Part shown: piece by piece, positions 1 to 8,236 of the stretch | Numbering within the stretch: position 1 is the stretch's first letter | Layout: each line of letters starts with the position of its first letter | Source of the DNA: an uncultured Pseudomonadota bacterium | GTDB taxonomy: Bacteria > Pseudomonadota > Gammaproteobacteria > Burkholderiales > SG8-39 | Reading direction: 5' to 3' | DNA length: 64,000 nucleotides | Assembly: GCA_903834835.1 (NCBI GenBank) | Contig: CAILKO010000072.1 | Location: 26,729 to 90,728, forward strand | Notes under the pieces: model-generated | Told to the model about the DNA's origin: nothing | Database searches by the model: none | What the model saw: the letters and a program-made list of their open reading frames with translations, nothing else | Position numbers and translations under genes: made by a program

Positions 1-922
1 CCGCGATGGTCCGCGCGAACTGCTCTGGACCCTCGTAGCGCACGTAGTTGCCAAGGCGCGTATGCGCTTCCGCGAACTTCGGGTTCTTTGAGACTTCCTC
101 GAGTTCCTTCGCGAGGCGCTGGATGATGGCCTGCGGCGTCCCGGTCGGGGCGAGTACGCCATACCAGCTGCCGCCGACCAGGTCGGGGTAGCCGAGTTCG
201 ATGCCGGTGGGCACGTCGGGCAGGATCGAAACCCGTTTCGGGCCCATCAGCATGATCGCGACGACGTTGCCGGACTTCACATGCGGCGCAGCGACCGCGC
301 CGGAGATTGCGATGTCGATGCGGCCGGCGGTCGTCTCGGTCAGGTAGGTGGCGCCGCCCTTGAAGGGCACGTGCAGGATGTCCATCCCGGTGCGCAACTT
401 GAAGAGTTCGCCGTCGAAGCCGGTTACGCTGGCCGGTCCCGAGGAGCCGAAGGTGAGCTTGCCGGGATTGGCCTTGGCGAGCGCGATCAGTTCCTTCAGC
501 GTCTTGATCCCGAGCTTGGGCGAGATGACGATCATCGCGTCCGCCATCGCGACCATCGCGACGGTTGCGAAGTCCTTCTCCGGGTTGTAGGGCAGCTTCT
601 CCGGCGACGGCAGGATGTCGATGCCGTTCACATTGGTGGAAAGCAGGGTGTAGCCGTCAGGCGCTGCCTTGGCGACCGCGTCCACGCCGATGATGAAGGC
701 GCCACCGGGCTTGTTCTCTACCACAATGGGGCTGCCGAGCCGCTCGCCCAGGAAGTTGGCGGTGAGGCGCGTCACGGAATCTCCGGATCCCCCTGCGGCC
801 TGTGCGGTGATCAGGCGGATCGGGCGATTGGGGTAGGTTTGCTGTGCAGCAAGCTCGGTCGTGGCAACAAGCGAGGCGAGTGCGCCGGCGAGGAGGTTGA
901 TTGGCAAGGATGGGGATGTCAT
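1..922 (-). CDS. Bug/TctC-family tripartite tricarboxylate receptor (3' end cut by window)
   Basis: Periplasmic solute-binding protein of the Bug family, which presents small organic acids to TctAB-type importers. The product begins MTSPSLPINLLAGALA with a short hydrophobic export signal, followed by the family pattern YPNRPIRLI near the mature N-terminus. Further on are the typical segments VENKPGG, ADGYTLL and FKGG. The start at 922 is supported by GGAGGA about five bases upstream. The reading frame stays open to base 1, so the C-terminus lies outside the window; about 307 codons are visible against a usual 320-330. It is divergent from the Rieske oxygenase gene and probably shares its control region. 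No tctA or tctB genes are in the window, so the ligand and the partner transporter are unknown. Confidence 0.88.
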   Translation of the reverse strand, partial: MTSPSLPINLLAGALASLVATTELAAQQTYPNRPIRLITAQAAGGSGDSVTRLTANFLGERLGSPIVVENKPGGAFIIGVDAVAKAAPDGYTLLSTNVNGIDILPSPEKLPYNPEKDFATVAMVAMADAMIVISPKLGIKTLKELIALAKANPGKLTFGSSGPASVTGFDGELFKLRTGMDILHVPFKGGATYLTETTAGRIDIAISGAVAAPHVKSGNVVAIMLMGPKRVSILPDVPTGIELGYPDLVGGSWYGVLAPTGTPQAIIQRLAKELEEVSKNPKFAEAHTRLGNYVRYEGPEQFARTIA

Positions 923-984
923 GGAGTCCTCCGGTAAGCGGGTTGTTTCGATTCTGTTGGCGATGACACTGTTTACAGTACGTT

Positions 985-1004
985 GATTCGATCTGGATCA
1001 AATC
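985..1004. promoter_or_regulatory. Imperfect 20-bp palindrome in divergent promoter region
   Basis: The sequence reads GATTCGATC-TG-GATCAAATC, two 9-bp arms that match at eight positions. It sits inside a wider TTGAT-N9-ATCAA dyad (983-1001), between the divergent Bug receptor and Rieske oxygenase genes. The position and symmetry suit a dimeric regulator of the catabolic cluster, for example GntR or LysR type. No regulator gene is visible in this part of the window, so the assignment is inference. Confidence 0.4.
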
Positions 1005-1126
1005 CCGATCTGAAAACAACAGGAATAATTCGCTGTCGCACGGCTGTCAACTTCTTGACGGTACCCGAATCCGGGCTTAGCATCAACCCATTCATTTGTG
1101 AACGATTTCCCGAGGAGGAGCAGAAC

Positions 1127-2350
1127 ATGTCTGAAGCACAGAATGCACGTATCGCAAGGCTGCAGCCGGTCGGTCAGGGAACCCCGGCGGGCAAGTTCAT
1201 GCGTTTCTTCTGGCACCCGATTTCGGGCGCCGACGAACTGAAGAACGGTGACGTCAAGAAGATCACCCTGCTCGGCGAGAAACTGGTGCTGTTCCGGGGT
1301 GAAAACGGCAAGCCCGGTCTTGTGACGGAGCGCTGCCCGCACCGCGGTGCTTCGATGTCCATCGGTTTCGTGGACGGCGATACCCTGCGCTGCGCCTATC
1401 ACGCATGGCAGTTCGACACGGCGGGCAAGTGTCTCGAGCAGCCGTCCGAGGCGGAAGGCGGCAAGAACCTTGAGCGTTACGGTCTCAAGTCCTATCCGGT
1501 ACAGGAGCAGGGCGGCCTCATATTCGCGTATCTGGGCGCGGCGCCGGTCCCGCTGCTGCCGCGGTTCGAGTTGATGGTGGATCCGGGTCGCGACCACGAC
1601 GTGGGCGTAAGCGATGTGCCCTGCAACTGGCTGCAGATCTCCGAAAACAACATGGACCCCTATCATGTGGAGTTCCTGCACATGATGTACACCAACGTAC
1701 TGCGCAAGAAGCAGGGGCTGCCGCCGATCCGCGAGCGCAAGCACAAGAAAGTCGCGTTCGAGGTGTTTCACTTCGGGATCGTGAAGAAGCGCGTATGGGA
1801 AGGCGACGAAGAGGAAGGCAACGAGGAATGGACGGTCGGTCACCCGGTCGTGTTTCCGGGCACGGCGATCGTTCCGATCACCGCGGACTGGGTCCAGATG
1901 CAGATCCGGGTCCCGACCGACGACCAGAACACCCGTGTGTACTGGTACAACTCGAAGCGCCGTCCCGCCGGAGAGAAGCCGAGCGGCGTGTGCCCGGTCT
2001 GGGCCAACCCCTGGCAGAAGCCGAACGGCGACATGGATCTGGAGAGCCTGAACGGTCAGGACATGTCGGTGTTCGTGACCCAGGGCCCGATCTCGGACCA
2101 CACGGAAGAGAATCTGGTCACCTCGGACAAGGGCGTTGCGCTGTACCGCAAGACCATACTTGACCAGATCGACGCGATCGAGGCGGGACGCGATCCGCTC
2201 GGTGTGGTGCGCGACGAGAAGGACAACACGCCCTGGATCGAGCTGCCTTCGGAGACCCACTTCGGGTTCTCGTTCGCCGGTCTGCAGTCTTCGGCGGCGT
2301 ACATGCACCCCGAGGGCGAGCAGCACAACAAGACCGTCGCCGCGAAGTAG
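1127..2350 (+). CDS. Rieske non-heme iron oxygenase, alpha-subunit type
   Basis: Terminal oxygenase component of a Rieske aromatic-ring oxygenase or O-demethylase, 407 residues. The Rieske [2Fe-2S] ligands are C70-P-H72 and C89-A-Y-H92 with 16 residues between, the standard C-X-H-X16-C-X2-H arrangement. The mononuclear iron site is D177-X2-H180-X4-H185 in the segment MDPYHVEFLH. Length and motifs resemble phthalate 4,5-dioxygenase, vanillate demethylase and related single-subunit oxygenases. The start at 1127 is preceded by GAGGAGGAG; an upstream in-frame ATG at 983 lacks such a site and encodes unrelated sequence. No reductase component is encoded nearby, so it must borrow one. The neighbouring EutA-like gene starts about 90 bases downstream and may be co-transcribed. 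Substrate not known; an aromatic acid is likely from the context. Confidence 0.9.
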   Translation: MSEAQNARIARLQPVGQGTPAGKFMRFFWHPISGADELKNGDVKKITLLGEKLVLFRGENGKPGLVTERCPHRGASMSIGFVDGDTLRCAYHAWQFDTAGKCLEQPSEAEGGKNLERYGLKSYPVQEQGGLIFAYLGAAPVPLLPRFELMVDPGRDHDVGVSDVPCNWLQISENNMDPYHVEFLHMMYTNVLRKKQGLPPIRERKHKKVAFEVFHFGIVKKRVWEGDEEEGNEEWTVGHPVVFPGTAIVPITADWVQMQIRVPTDDQNTRVYWYNSKRRPAGEKPSGVCPVWANPWQKPNGDMDLESLNGQDMSVFVTQGPISDHTEENLVTSDKGVALYRKTILDQIDAIEAGRDPLGVVRDEKDNTPWIELPSETHFGFSFAGLQSSAAYMHPEGEQHNKTVAAK

Positions 2351-2443
2351 TCGAACAGAGATCGCGGGGACATCATTCACGAAGATTCGTTTTTTCCAGA
2401 GCACTTTCACGACGGGAGTGGCGAGGACATAGAGGGAATGGAG

Positions 2444-4033
2444 ATGCTCACGCTGAAGAGCGTGGGCATCGACATCGGCTCGTCCACGTCGCATCTGGTG
2501 TTCTCGCGCCTCACGCTCAGGCGTGCGGGGGGCGGGCATTCGGGGCAGTTCAAGGTGGCGGCGCGCGAGGTGATCTTCTCCTCGCCGATCATGCTCACCC
2601 CGTATCGGGCGGACAATCCGAACCTGCTCGATGCCGACCGGATCGGCGAGTTCGTGCGCGGGGCCTATGCGAAGGCGGGTCTGGCGCCCGACGATATCGA
2701 CTCCGGCGCCATCGTCATCACCGGGGAGGCGCTGAAGAAGGAGAACGCGGCGCCCATCCTCGCGTTGTTCTCGAAGGAATTCGGCAAGTTCATCTGCGCC
2801 TCGGCAGGGCCGAATCACGAAGCACTGCTGGCGGCGCACGGCTGCGGGGCGGTGGCGCTCTCGGCCGATGAGAACAAGACTGTGCTGAACGTCGACATCG
2901 GCGGCGGTACCACCAAGATGTCGCTGATCGAAAATGGCACGATAAGTGCAACCGCATCGGTCGAGGTGGGCGCGCGCCTCATCGCCTTCGACGCCGAGCG
3001 TCGCATGACGCGCATCGAGCAGCCCGCGCGACTCATGATGGGGCGCCTGGGCCACAGCATCGAGCTCGGGCAGGTCTTCCCACGCGAATGGGAACTCGAG
3101 TTCGCTGGAACCATGGTCAAGGTTCTGACCGAGGTCATGGAGGGCAGTCTTTCGCCGCTCGCGCGCGAACTGATGCTGACCGACCCGTTGCCGCCGCTGC
3201 CCGGCCTGAAACGGCTGGACAGCGTGATTTTCTCGGGCGGCGTGTCGGAATACATCTATGGTCGCGAAGGGCAGCCGTACGGGGATATCGGTGCGAGCCT
3301 CGGCCAGGCGATACGCGGCGCAATGCAGCATTACCAGCGCAAGGATCTTGTCGCGCCGGCAGTGCAGGGCATTCGCGCCACGGTGATCGGCGCGGGTGAA
3401 TACACCATTCAGACGAGCGGCAATACCAGCTATTTCTCGCGTCCGGAGGCACTGCCGCAGTTCGCTCTGAAAGTCGTACGCGGCAGCACCGCGGGCGGGA
3501 TGCTCGCGCAGTCCCTGCGCGGCTCGCTGCACCGCCTGGATCACGATCGCGTCGGTCCGGGCATGGTGCTGGCAGTGGAGATCGATGGCGAGCAGAACTA
3601 CCGCACGCTGCGGCAGGCGGCAGACCAGCTGGCCGAGGTGCTGGCGGATGCCGAACCCGGTCTGCCGGTGTACTTGGTGCTGGATCAGGATGTGGCGCGT
3701 TCGCTCGGCACCATTCTTCGGGAAGAGATCCGGATGGAGCGCGATCTCATCGTGCTGGACGGAATCGAGGTCGGCGAACTGGACTATCTGGATATCGGCC
3801 GGCCGATCGGCACCTCCGGCATCGTGCCGGTGACCGTGAAGTCCCTCATCTTCCCGCAGCGCAGTTACCAGATGGACGGGCAGTCACCTGAGGCGACTCA
3901 GGCGCACGATCACGACCATGACCACGATCACGGTCATGAGCACCACCACCACCATCATCCTCACGAGCATCAGCCCGGGCACGGCCATGGACACGACCAT
4001 GACGGTGCCCATGCGAAGGACCACGGGCACTGA
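2444..4033 (+). CDS. EutA-like ammonia-lyase reactivase homologue with His-rich tail
   Basis: Member of the EutA family (PF06277), ATP-dependent factors that in the ethanolamine pathway reactivate cobalamin-dependent ammonia lyase. Family features are visible: SVGIDIGSSTSHLVFSRL at the N-terminus (ASKHA phosphate loop), VDSGAI-type segment IDSGAIVITGEALKKENA, VLNVDIGGGTTKMSL (second phosphate loop) and IFSGGVSEYIYG. The last roughly 45 residues are almost entirely His, Asp and Gly, with 21 histidines including a run of six, like the metal-storage tails of HypB or UreE. I chose ATG 2444 because GAGGG lies 7 bases upstream; ATG 2438 is also in frame but only one base from it. No eutBC lyase genes are in the window. 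It may therefore serve another enzyme, perhaps the adjacent iron oxygenase, but this is inference. Confidence 0.82.
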   Translation: MLTLKSVGIDIGSSTSHLVFSRLTLRRAGGGHSGQFKVAAREVIFSSPIMLTPYRADNPNLLDADRIGEFVRGAYAKAGLAPDDIDSGAIVITGEALKKENAAPILALFSKEFGKFICASAGPNHEALLAAHGCGAVALSADENKTVLNVDIGGGTTKMSLIENGTISATASVEVGARLIAFDAERRMTRIEQPARLMMGRLGHSIELGQVFPREWELEFAGTMVKVLTEVMEGSLSPLARELMLTDPLPPLPGLKRLDSVIFSGGVSEYIYGREGQPYGDIGASLGQAIRGAMQHYQRKDLVAPAVQGIRATVIGAGEYTIQTSGNTSYFSRPEALPQFALKVVRGSTAGGMLAQSLRGSLHRLDHDRVGPGMVLAVEIDGEQNYRTLRQAADQLAEVLADAEPGLPVYLVLDQDVARSLGTILREEIRMERDLIVLDGIEVGELDYLDIGRPIGTSGIVPVTVKSLIFPQRSYQMDGQSPEATQAHDHDHDHDHGHEHHHHHHPHEHQPGHGHGHDHDGAHAKDHGH

Positions 4034-4058
4034 AGTAGATAAGGCAGCGTGTTCCGGA

Positions 4059-4085
4059 AAGCGCGCGAGCCGGACTCGCGCGCTT
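4059..4085. terminator. Strong hairpin between convergent genes
   Basis: A perfect 11-bp stem AAGCGCGCGAG / CTCGCGCGCTT with a 5-base loop lies in the 71-base gap between the convergent EutA-like and Bug receptor genes. Only a short T-rich tail follows, so it is a probable bidirectional terminator rather than a classical one. Confidence 0.6.
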
Positions 4086-4104
4086 GTTCCGCCGGGTCTG
4101 GCGT

Positions 4105-5079
4105 CTACTGAGGTTTGAAGCCGACCGTCTGAGCGGTGTCGCGCAGCAGGGCCGCGCCGCGCCACATCACCGCGGAGGTCTCCGCGAGCGAGCGCGCTTC
4201 CGGCTCGTAACCGCCGCTGCGGATCTTGGCGATCATCTCGGGCTGCTTCATGAGTTCCCCGAGGTCGGCGCGGATCTTGTTGATGATCGCGGGTGGCGTT
4301 CCGACGGGCGCAAAAAGACCGAACCACTGCTCCCAGTCGAAATCGATCCTCATCTCGCGGAAGCTCGGCGCCTCCGGGAATCCGTTGATGCGTTCGCGGC
4401 CCATGGTTGCGAACGGATAGGCTCGTCCCGACTTGGCCAGCTCGGCCACACCGTTGGTCGTGGTGCAGGTGGCGTCGATCTCGTTCGCGAGCACGGCCTT
4501 CAGGGCTGCCTGCTGACCGTTGTAGGGAATGAGGGTCGCCTCGAATCCCGCCGCGCGCATGAGGCGCAACAGGTGCAGATGCGAGGGGGTGTTCAGGTAG
4601 GTGCCGAAGTTCAGCTTCTTCGGATTTGCTTTTGCATAGGCAAGGAGGGATGGCCAGGTTCTGCCCTTCGCCTCGCTTGCGGCGATGCAGATCTGCTGGG
4701 CCGTAGCGAGTATGCCGATCGGGGTGAGCTGCTTCTCTGCGTCGAAACCGGTGGTGGTCAGCACGCTGTAGCCCATCGTGACATCGGCATTGATGAGCAG
4801 CGTGTATCCGTCCGCAGGGGCGCGCGCGACCGCCTGGGTCGCAACCATGCCGACTGCCCCCAGCCGGTTGTCGACGATCACGTTCTGCTTCCAGCGTTTT
4901 TCGAGTTCAACCGCATAGGGGCGGAGCACGAAATCCATGCCTCCGGAGGGCGTTCCCGGCGAAATGATGGTGACCGTCTTTGAAGGGTAGTCAGCGGCGC
5001 TCTGGGCGATCGCCCTCTGCGTGGCGATGGACAGAATGGCGAGGCACCCGACCAGGGCCAGGCGTAACAGCGGATTCAT
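4105..5079 (-). CDS. Bug/TctC-family tripartite tricarboxylate receptor
   Basis: A second Bug-family periplasmic binding protein, 324 residues, full length. A signal peptide (MNPLLRLALVGCLAILSIA) is cleaved near AIAQS, and the mature protein starts YPSKTVTIISPG as expected. Family hallmarks include ADGYTLLINAD and the C-terminal pattern EPEARSLAE. In place of the usual carboxylate-coordinating loop it has PGTPSGGMDF. It is transcribed toward the EutA-like gene and lies 61 bases downstream of the bicupin gene, so it probably belongs to a minus-strand operon of decarboxylase-like protein, bicupin and receptor. Again no TctAB permease genes are near; orphan receptors are common in Burkholderiales. 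Ligand unknown. Confidence 0.9.
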   Translation of the reverse strand: MNPLLRLALVGCLAILSIATQRAIAQSAADYPSKTVTIISPGTPSGGMDFVLRPYAVELEKRWKQNVIVDNRLGAVGMVATQAVARAPADGYTLLINADVTMGYSVLTTTGFDAEKQLTPIGILATAQQICIAASEAKGRTWPSLLAYAKANPKKLNFGTYLNTPSHLHLLRLMRAAGFEATLIPYNGQQAALKAVLANEIDATCTTTNGVAELAKSGRAYPFATMGRERINGFPEAPSFREMRIDFDWEQWFGLFAPVGTPPAIINKIRADLGELMKQPEMIAKIRSGGYEPEARSLAETSAVMWRGAALLRDTAQTVGFKPQ

Positions 5080-5140
5080 GATCGACTCTTTCCTGTCGTG
5101 GCCGCCGCCCGGCGGGCGGCGGCACTCACGTGCAGCAGAC

Positions 5141-6256
5141 TTACTTGTACTTCCACTCGAACTTCGCGTCCTTGTAGGCTTCCTCGGGCATCATCGAGGT
5201 GAGCTTGCGCTTGGCGAGTTCGGTCTCGAAGTACTTGCGAATCGCAGGGTCTTCCTCCGTGTACTCGATCTGGTCGCGGGCGGGATCCTTGACCGCTTCC
5301 GCCGTGATGTTGAAGTGATACGGAGAGTGCAGCGCCAGATAGCGCGCCGGCGATTCGGTGAGGTTGAAATGCTGGTGGAACCACTGGTCCGGCGGCACGA
5401 AGATGCTGCCTTCCTGCCAGGGGATGAACACCTTCTCCGCGCCCTCCGGCCACATCACCGAGAAGCCTTCGCCCGTCGGGATCACGATCAGCACGCCGGG
5501 TCCGTGACGGTGCGCCTTCTTGTAGCTGCGCGCCGGGAACACGGACATGTGTGCCCAGACCGGGGATGCAGGGAAGCGGATGAATACCGCGCTGCCGCCG
5601 GCGCCACGTCCGCGGAAAGGATCGAGCTTGTCCCAGGCGCGCATGTCGGCAAAGAAGTTGCCGGACCAGCAGCTCATCCCGGGCGACATCTCGTCGCCTG
5701 CGCTGATCTTCGCTTCCGAGTAGAGGCTCGCGTCCGACAGCACCCTGCCGTCATCGTAGGTGTTCACGAGGTGGTAAGCCGGGTCAGGATTGGCCGCCAT
5801 CGCGAGCGGGAGGTAGTTGTAGTGCAGCAGACGGGCAGGCTTCTGTCCGGAGGTGTTCGCGAACTGATGGCGCGCATAGCGCGGGATCAGGAACAGGCTG
5901 TGCTTCTGCCATTCAAAGCTGCGCTTGTTGCTGCCGTCCGGCGCGCTGAGCGTGGTGATGCCCTGACCTTCCAGGACGTAGACCGCCTCGTCGAAACCGT
6001 AGCAGCTGGGCGGCGTATTCGCGCCGGGACGCATCTCGCTGATCCGCGCTTCGGAGAAGCCCTGCTGGCCTTCCAGGCGCAGAAATGCGGCGTCCACGCC
6101 ATGCTCGTCCCAGGGTGCGAGTTTCACCGTGCGGCCATCCTGGATGAAATAGCCCTCGTGCACCGGCAGGCCGGTCGAGTTCACCCACAGGTCATGGGGT
6201 GACAGACGGGACCAGAGGTACTTCGGTGCTGAACTTTCCTTTTTGGTTTCTGCCAT
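5141..6256 (-). CDS. Bicupin protein, possible ring-cleavage or metal-dependent enzyme
   Basis: Cytoplasmic protein of 371 residues with two cupin halves. The first is about residues 75-150, around GANTPPSCYGFDEAVYVLEG and RYARHQFAN. The second is about residues 240-320, around KAHRHGPGVLIVIPTGEG and DQWFHQHFN. The second half carries the H-X-H and later histidine pattern that binds metal in cupins; the first half has fewer histidines and may be structural. Gentisate-dioxygenase-type bicupins have a similar layout, but I do not recognise a close subfamily. ATG 6256 is preceded by GAGGAG 7 bases upstream. It lies between the decarboxylase-like gene and a Bug receptor on the same strand. Its role in the pathway is inferred from neighbours only. 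Confidence 0.75.
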   Translation of the reverse strand: MAETKKESSAPKYLWSRLSPHDLWVNSTGLPVHEGYFIQDGRTVKLAPWDEHGVDAAFLRLEGQQGFSEARISEMRPGANTPPSCYGFDEAVYVLEGQGITTLSAPDGSNKRSFEWQKHSLFLIPRYARHQFANTSGQKPARLLHYNYLPLAMAANPDPAYHLVNTYDDGRVLSDASLYSEAKISAGDEMSPGMSCWSGNFFADMRAWDKLDPFRGRGAGGSAVFIRFPASPVWAHMSVFPARSYKKAHRHGPGVLIVIPTGEGFSVMWPEGAEKVFIPWQEGSIFVPPDQWFHQHFNLTESPARYLALHSPYHFNITAEAVKDPARDQIEYTEEDPAIRKYFETELAKRKLTSMMPEEAYKDAKFEWKYK

Positions 6257-6340
6257 GCTTTCTCTCCTCGGAGGTTTGCTTCTTGCTGGGATTGCGTGTT
6301 TATCGTCGCGTGACGGATTCTCCAGTGCTGTGTGCGGCGC

Positions 6341-7315
6341 TCAGGAGGCTTCGTCCATGCACATTTCCTCGGGCGCCAGTTTGCGCCAGAGCAGCCCCTG
6401 TTCGTGGGCGTAATCCAGAAAGGCTGCGATCGTAGCGCGGTTCTGGCGAAAACCGTAGGACCAGATGTCGCCACCCATGGCTTCGGTCTGCTCCTCGACA
6501 GCGGTCAGCAACCAGGGCAGGGTGACCTTCAGCACGCTCGATGTGGACAGTATCTCGAGCGCCTGGTCGCGCGCCGCGCAGAAGGCGCGATACAGGGACG
6601 CAGCGAGCCACGGGTTGTCACGCAACACCCTGCGCCGGAGAACCAGAAAGTGCATGATCGGGAAGATGCCGGTCTTGCGGTAGTACGCGCGTTCGAGCCG
6701 GCCATAGTCCGGAAACAGGCGGCGCACGTTCGGCGGCATTTTCGTGGGGACGGGCCCGACGTAGGCGTCGAGTTTGCCTTCGCTCAGCATCTGCACATGG
6801 GCGTACTGGTCGCCGTCGCGCTGAATATCCAGGCCTTCGGGGTAGCGCACCACTTCGGGGGCGAGGGCGGCCGGCGGGCGCCCGGTGCGCCAGTGAATTT
6901 TCTCCGGCCGCACGCCGTACTCGTGCATCAGGATGCCGCGGATCCAGACGCCCATGGTGACACCGTACTCGGGAATGCCGACGATCCGGCCCTCGAGCTG
7001 CTTCGCCTCGGTGATACCTGCGTGAGTGTTCACGAGTATGTTGCCGTGCCGGAACATGCGCGAAAGGAATACCGGAAGGCCGACGAACTCGTGTTGATCG
7101 CCGAACTTCGACAGCAGCGTCGAGTGAAACGAGAACGACATTTCGCCGCCGTCGTACCGGTCCGAGGCAAGAATTTCTGCGAAGGCATCGTGCGGGCTGT
7201 CGATGATGTCGATGGCGAGATCCACGCCCTCGGCCTTTACCGTGCCGTTGCACAGCGCGCGCGTGCGATCGTAATCGGCACCAAGCAGCAGTGAGAGTTT
7301 CAGTGGTCGGGTCAA
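6341..7315 (-). CDS. 4,5-dihydroxyphthalate decarboxylase-like protein
   Basis: Protein of 324 residues resembling the 4,5-dihydroxyphthalate decarboxylase family (Pht5/OphC type). That family has the fold of periplasmic binding proteins but acts in the cytoplasm. Typical segments are LKLSLLLGADYDRTRAL at the N-terminus, GGEMSFSF, GLPVFLSRMFRHGNILVN, VGIPEYGVTMGVWIRGIL and a conserved C-terminal region. No signal peptide is present, in line with a cytoplasmic enzyme. The longest frame begins with TTG at 7336, but TTG 7315 has GGGGA about 4 bases upstream and gives the family's usual short N-terminus, so I prefer it. It heads the minus-strand set with the bicupin and Bug receptor. Together with the Rieske oxygenase this suggests breakdown of a phthalate-like acid; the exact substrate is inference. 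Confidence 0.75.
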   Translation of the reverse strand: MTRPLKLSLLLGADYDRTRALCNGTVKAEGVDLAIDIIDSPHDAFAEILASDRYDGGEMSFSFHSTLLSKFGDQHEFVGLPVFLSRMFRHGNILVNTHAGITEAKQLEGRIVGIPEYGVTMGVWIRGILMHEYGVRPEKIHWRTGRPPAALAPEVVRYPEGLDIQRDGDQYAHVQMLSEGKLDAYVGPVPTKMPPNVRRLFPDYGRLERAYYRKTGIFPIMHFLVLRRRVLRDNPWLAASLYRAFCAARDQALEILSTSSVLKVTLPWLLTAVEEQTEAMGGDIWSYGFRQNRATIAAFLDYAHEQGLLWRKLAPEEMCMDEAS

Positions 7316-7410
7316 GGATTCCCCGGGTGCAATCAAAAAGAAAAAATGGAAGAGCGAGCTGAACAGGCCGCGCCCCAGGCGCGGCGGTCACGGCAGGGCC
7401 GGGACCGCGA

Positions 7411-8085
7411 CTATATCAGCCCGCGCTCGGCGAAAGAGAGCGTTTCGCTGCCAGCCACGATGAAGTGGTCGAGCACCCGGACCTCCACGAGCGAGAGGGC
7501 TTCGCGCAGCTGGCGGGTGAGCATCTCGTCCGCCTGGCTGGGCTGGGCGACGCCCGATGGATGGTTGTGGGCGAATACCACTGCGGCGGCATTGGCGCGC
7601 AACGCGGCCTTGACGACCTCGCGCGGGTAGACGCTCGTCTGGGTGAGGGTGCCCCGGAACAGTTCCTCGGCCCGGATCACCCGGTGCTGGGCGTCCAGAA
7701 AGAGTGCGAGAAAGACTTCGTGCGGCCGCCCGGCGAGTGCGAGCCTCAGGTAGTCGCGCACCGACTGGGGGGAGGTGAGTGCGCTTCGGGACTGCAGTCG
7801 TTCGGCGAGCGAGCGCCGGGCGAGTTCGGTCACTGCGACGAGCTGGGCGGCCTTGGCCGATCCGAGGCCTTTCACGGCCTGGATCGACATGCGGTCGGCA
7901 GCCAGCAGGCCGGCGAGCCCGTCGAAGCGCTGGATCAGCTCGCGCCCCAGATCGACCGCGCTGCGTCCGGCGCTGCCCGTACGCAGGCACACCGCTATCA
8001 GCTCGGCATCCGAGAGGGCGCCGGCTCCCTGTGTCATGAGACGCTCGCGCGGTCGTTCATTTATCGGCCAGTCGGTAATCGCCAT
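7411..8085 (-). CDS. radC: RadC-family JAB-domain protein
   Basis: RadC homologue of 224 residues. An N-terminal helix-hairpin-helix-like region ([14 protein letters not shown]) is followed by a JAB/MPN metalloprotease-like domain with the signature HNHPSG and a downstream S-X-X-D aspartate. The start at 8085 gives the conventional N-terminus [16 protein letters not shown]; an in-frame GTG seven codons upstream is possible. It is divergent from coaBC, a pairing common in proteobacteria. Despite the name, a DNA-repair role for RadC is not well established. Confidence 0.92.
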   Translation of the reverse strand: MAITDWPINERPRERLMTQGAGALSDAELIAVCLRTGSAGRSAVDLGRELIQRFDGLAGLLAADRMSIQAVKGLGSAKAAQLVAVTELARRSLAERLQSRSALTSPQSVRDYLRLALAGRPHEVFLALFLDAQHRVIRAEELFRGTLTQTSVYPREVVKAALRANAAAVVFAHNHPSGVAQPSQADEMLTRQLREALSLVEVRVLDHFIVAGSETLSFAERGLI

Positions 8086-8236
8086 GGCATCCGGTTTGCT
8101 GCCCACTGGGGGCCTGGGTTGCTCAAATCCCCTAGAATCAACGAGGCTCTCGATGAAGACTGAACGCGCGGCCCGGCGTATCGGATGACCGTGCGGGGCC
8201 GATTCAACCGCGTAACCGGCACAGGCGATGGTTCAC

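Noticed and set aside
998..3544. Long minus-strand frame of 848 codons opposite the Rieske and EutA-like genes
   Set aside because: It mirrors the third codon position bias of real plus-strand genes, is rich in Arg, His and Ala, and shows no family motif; shadow of high-GC coding sequence.
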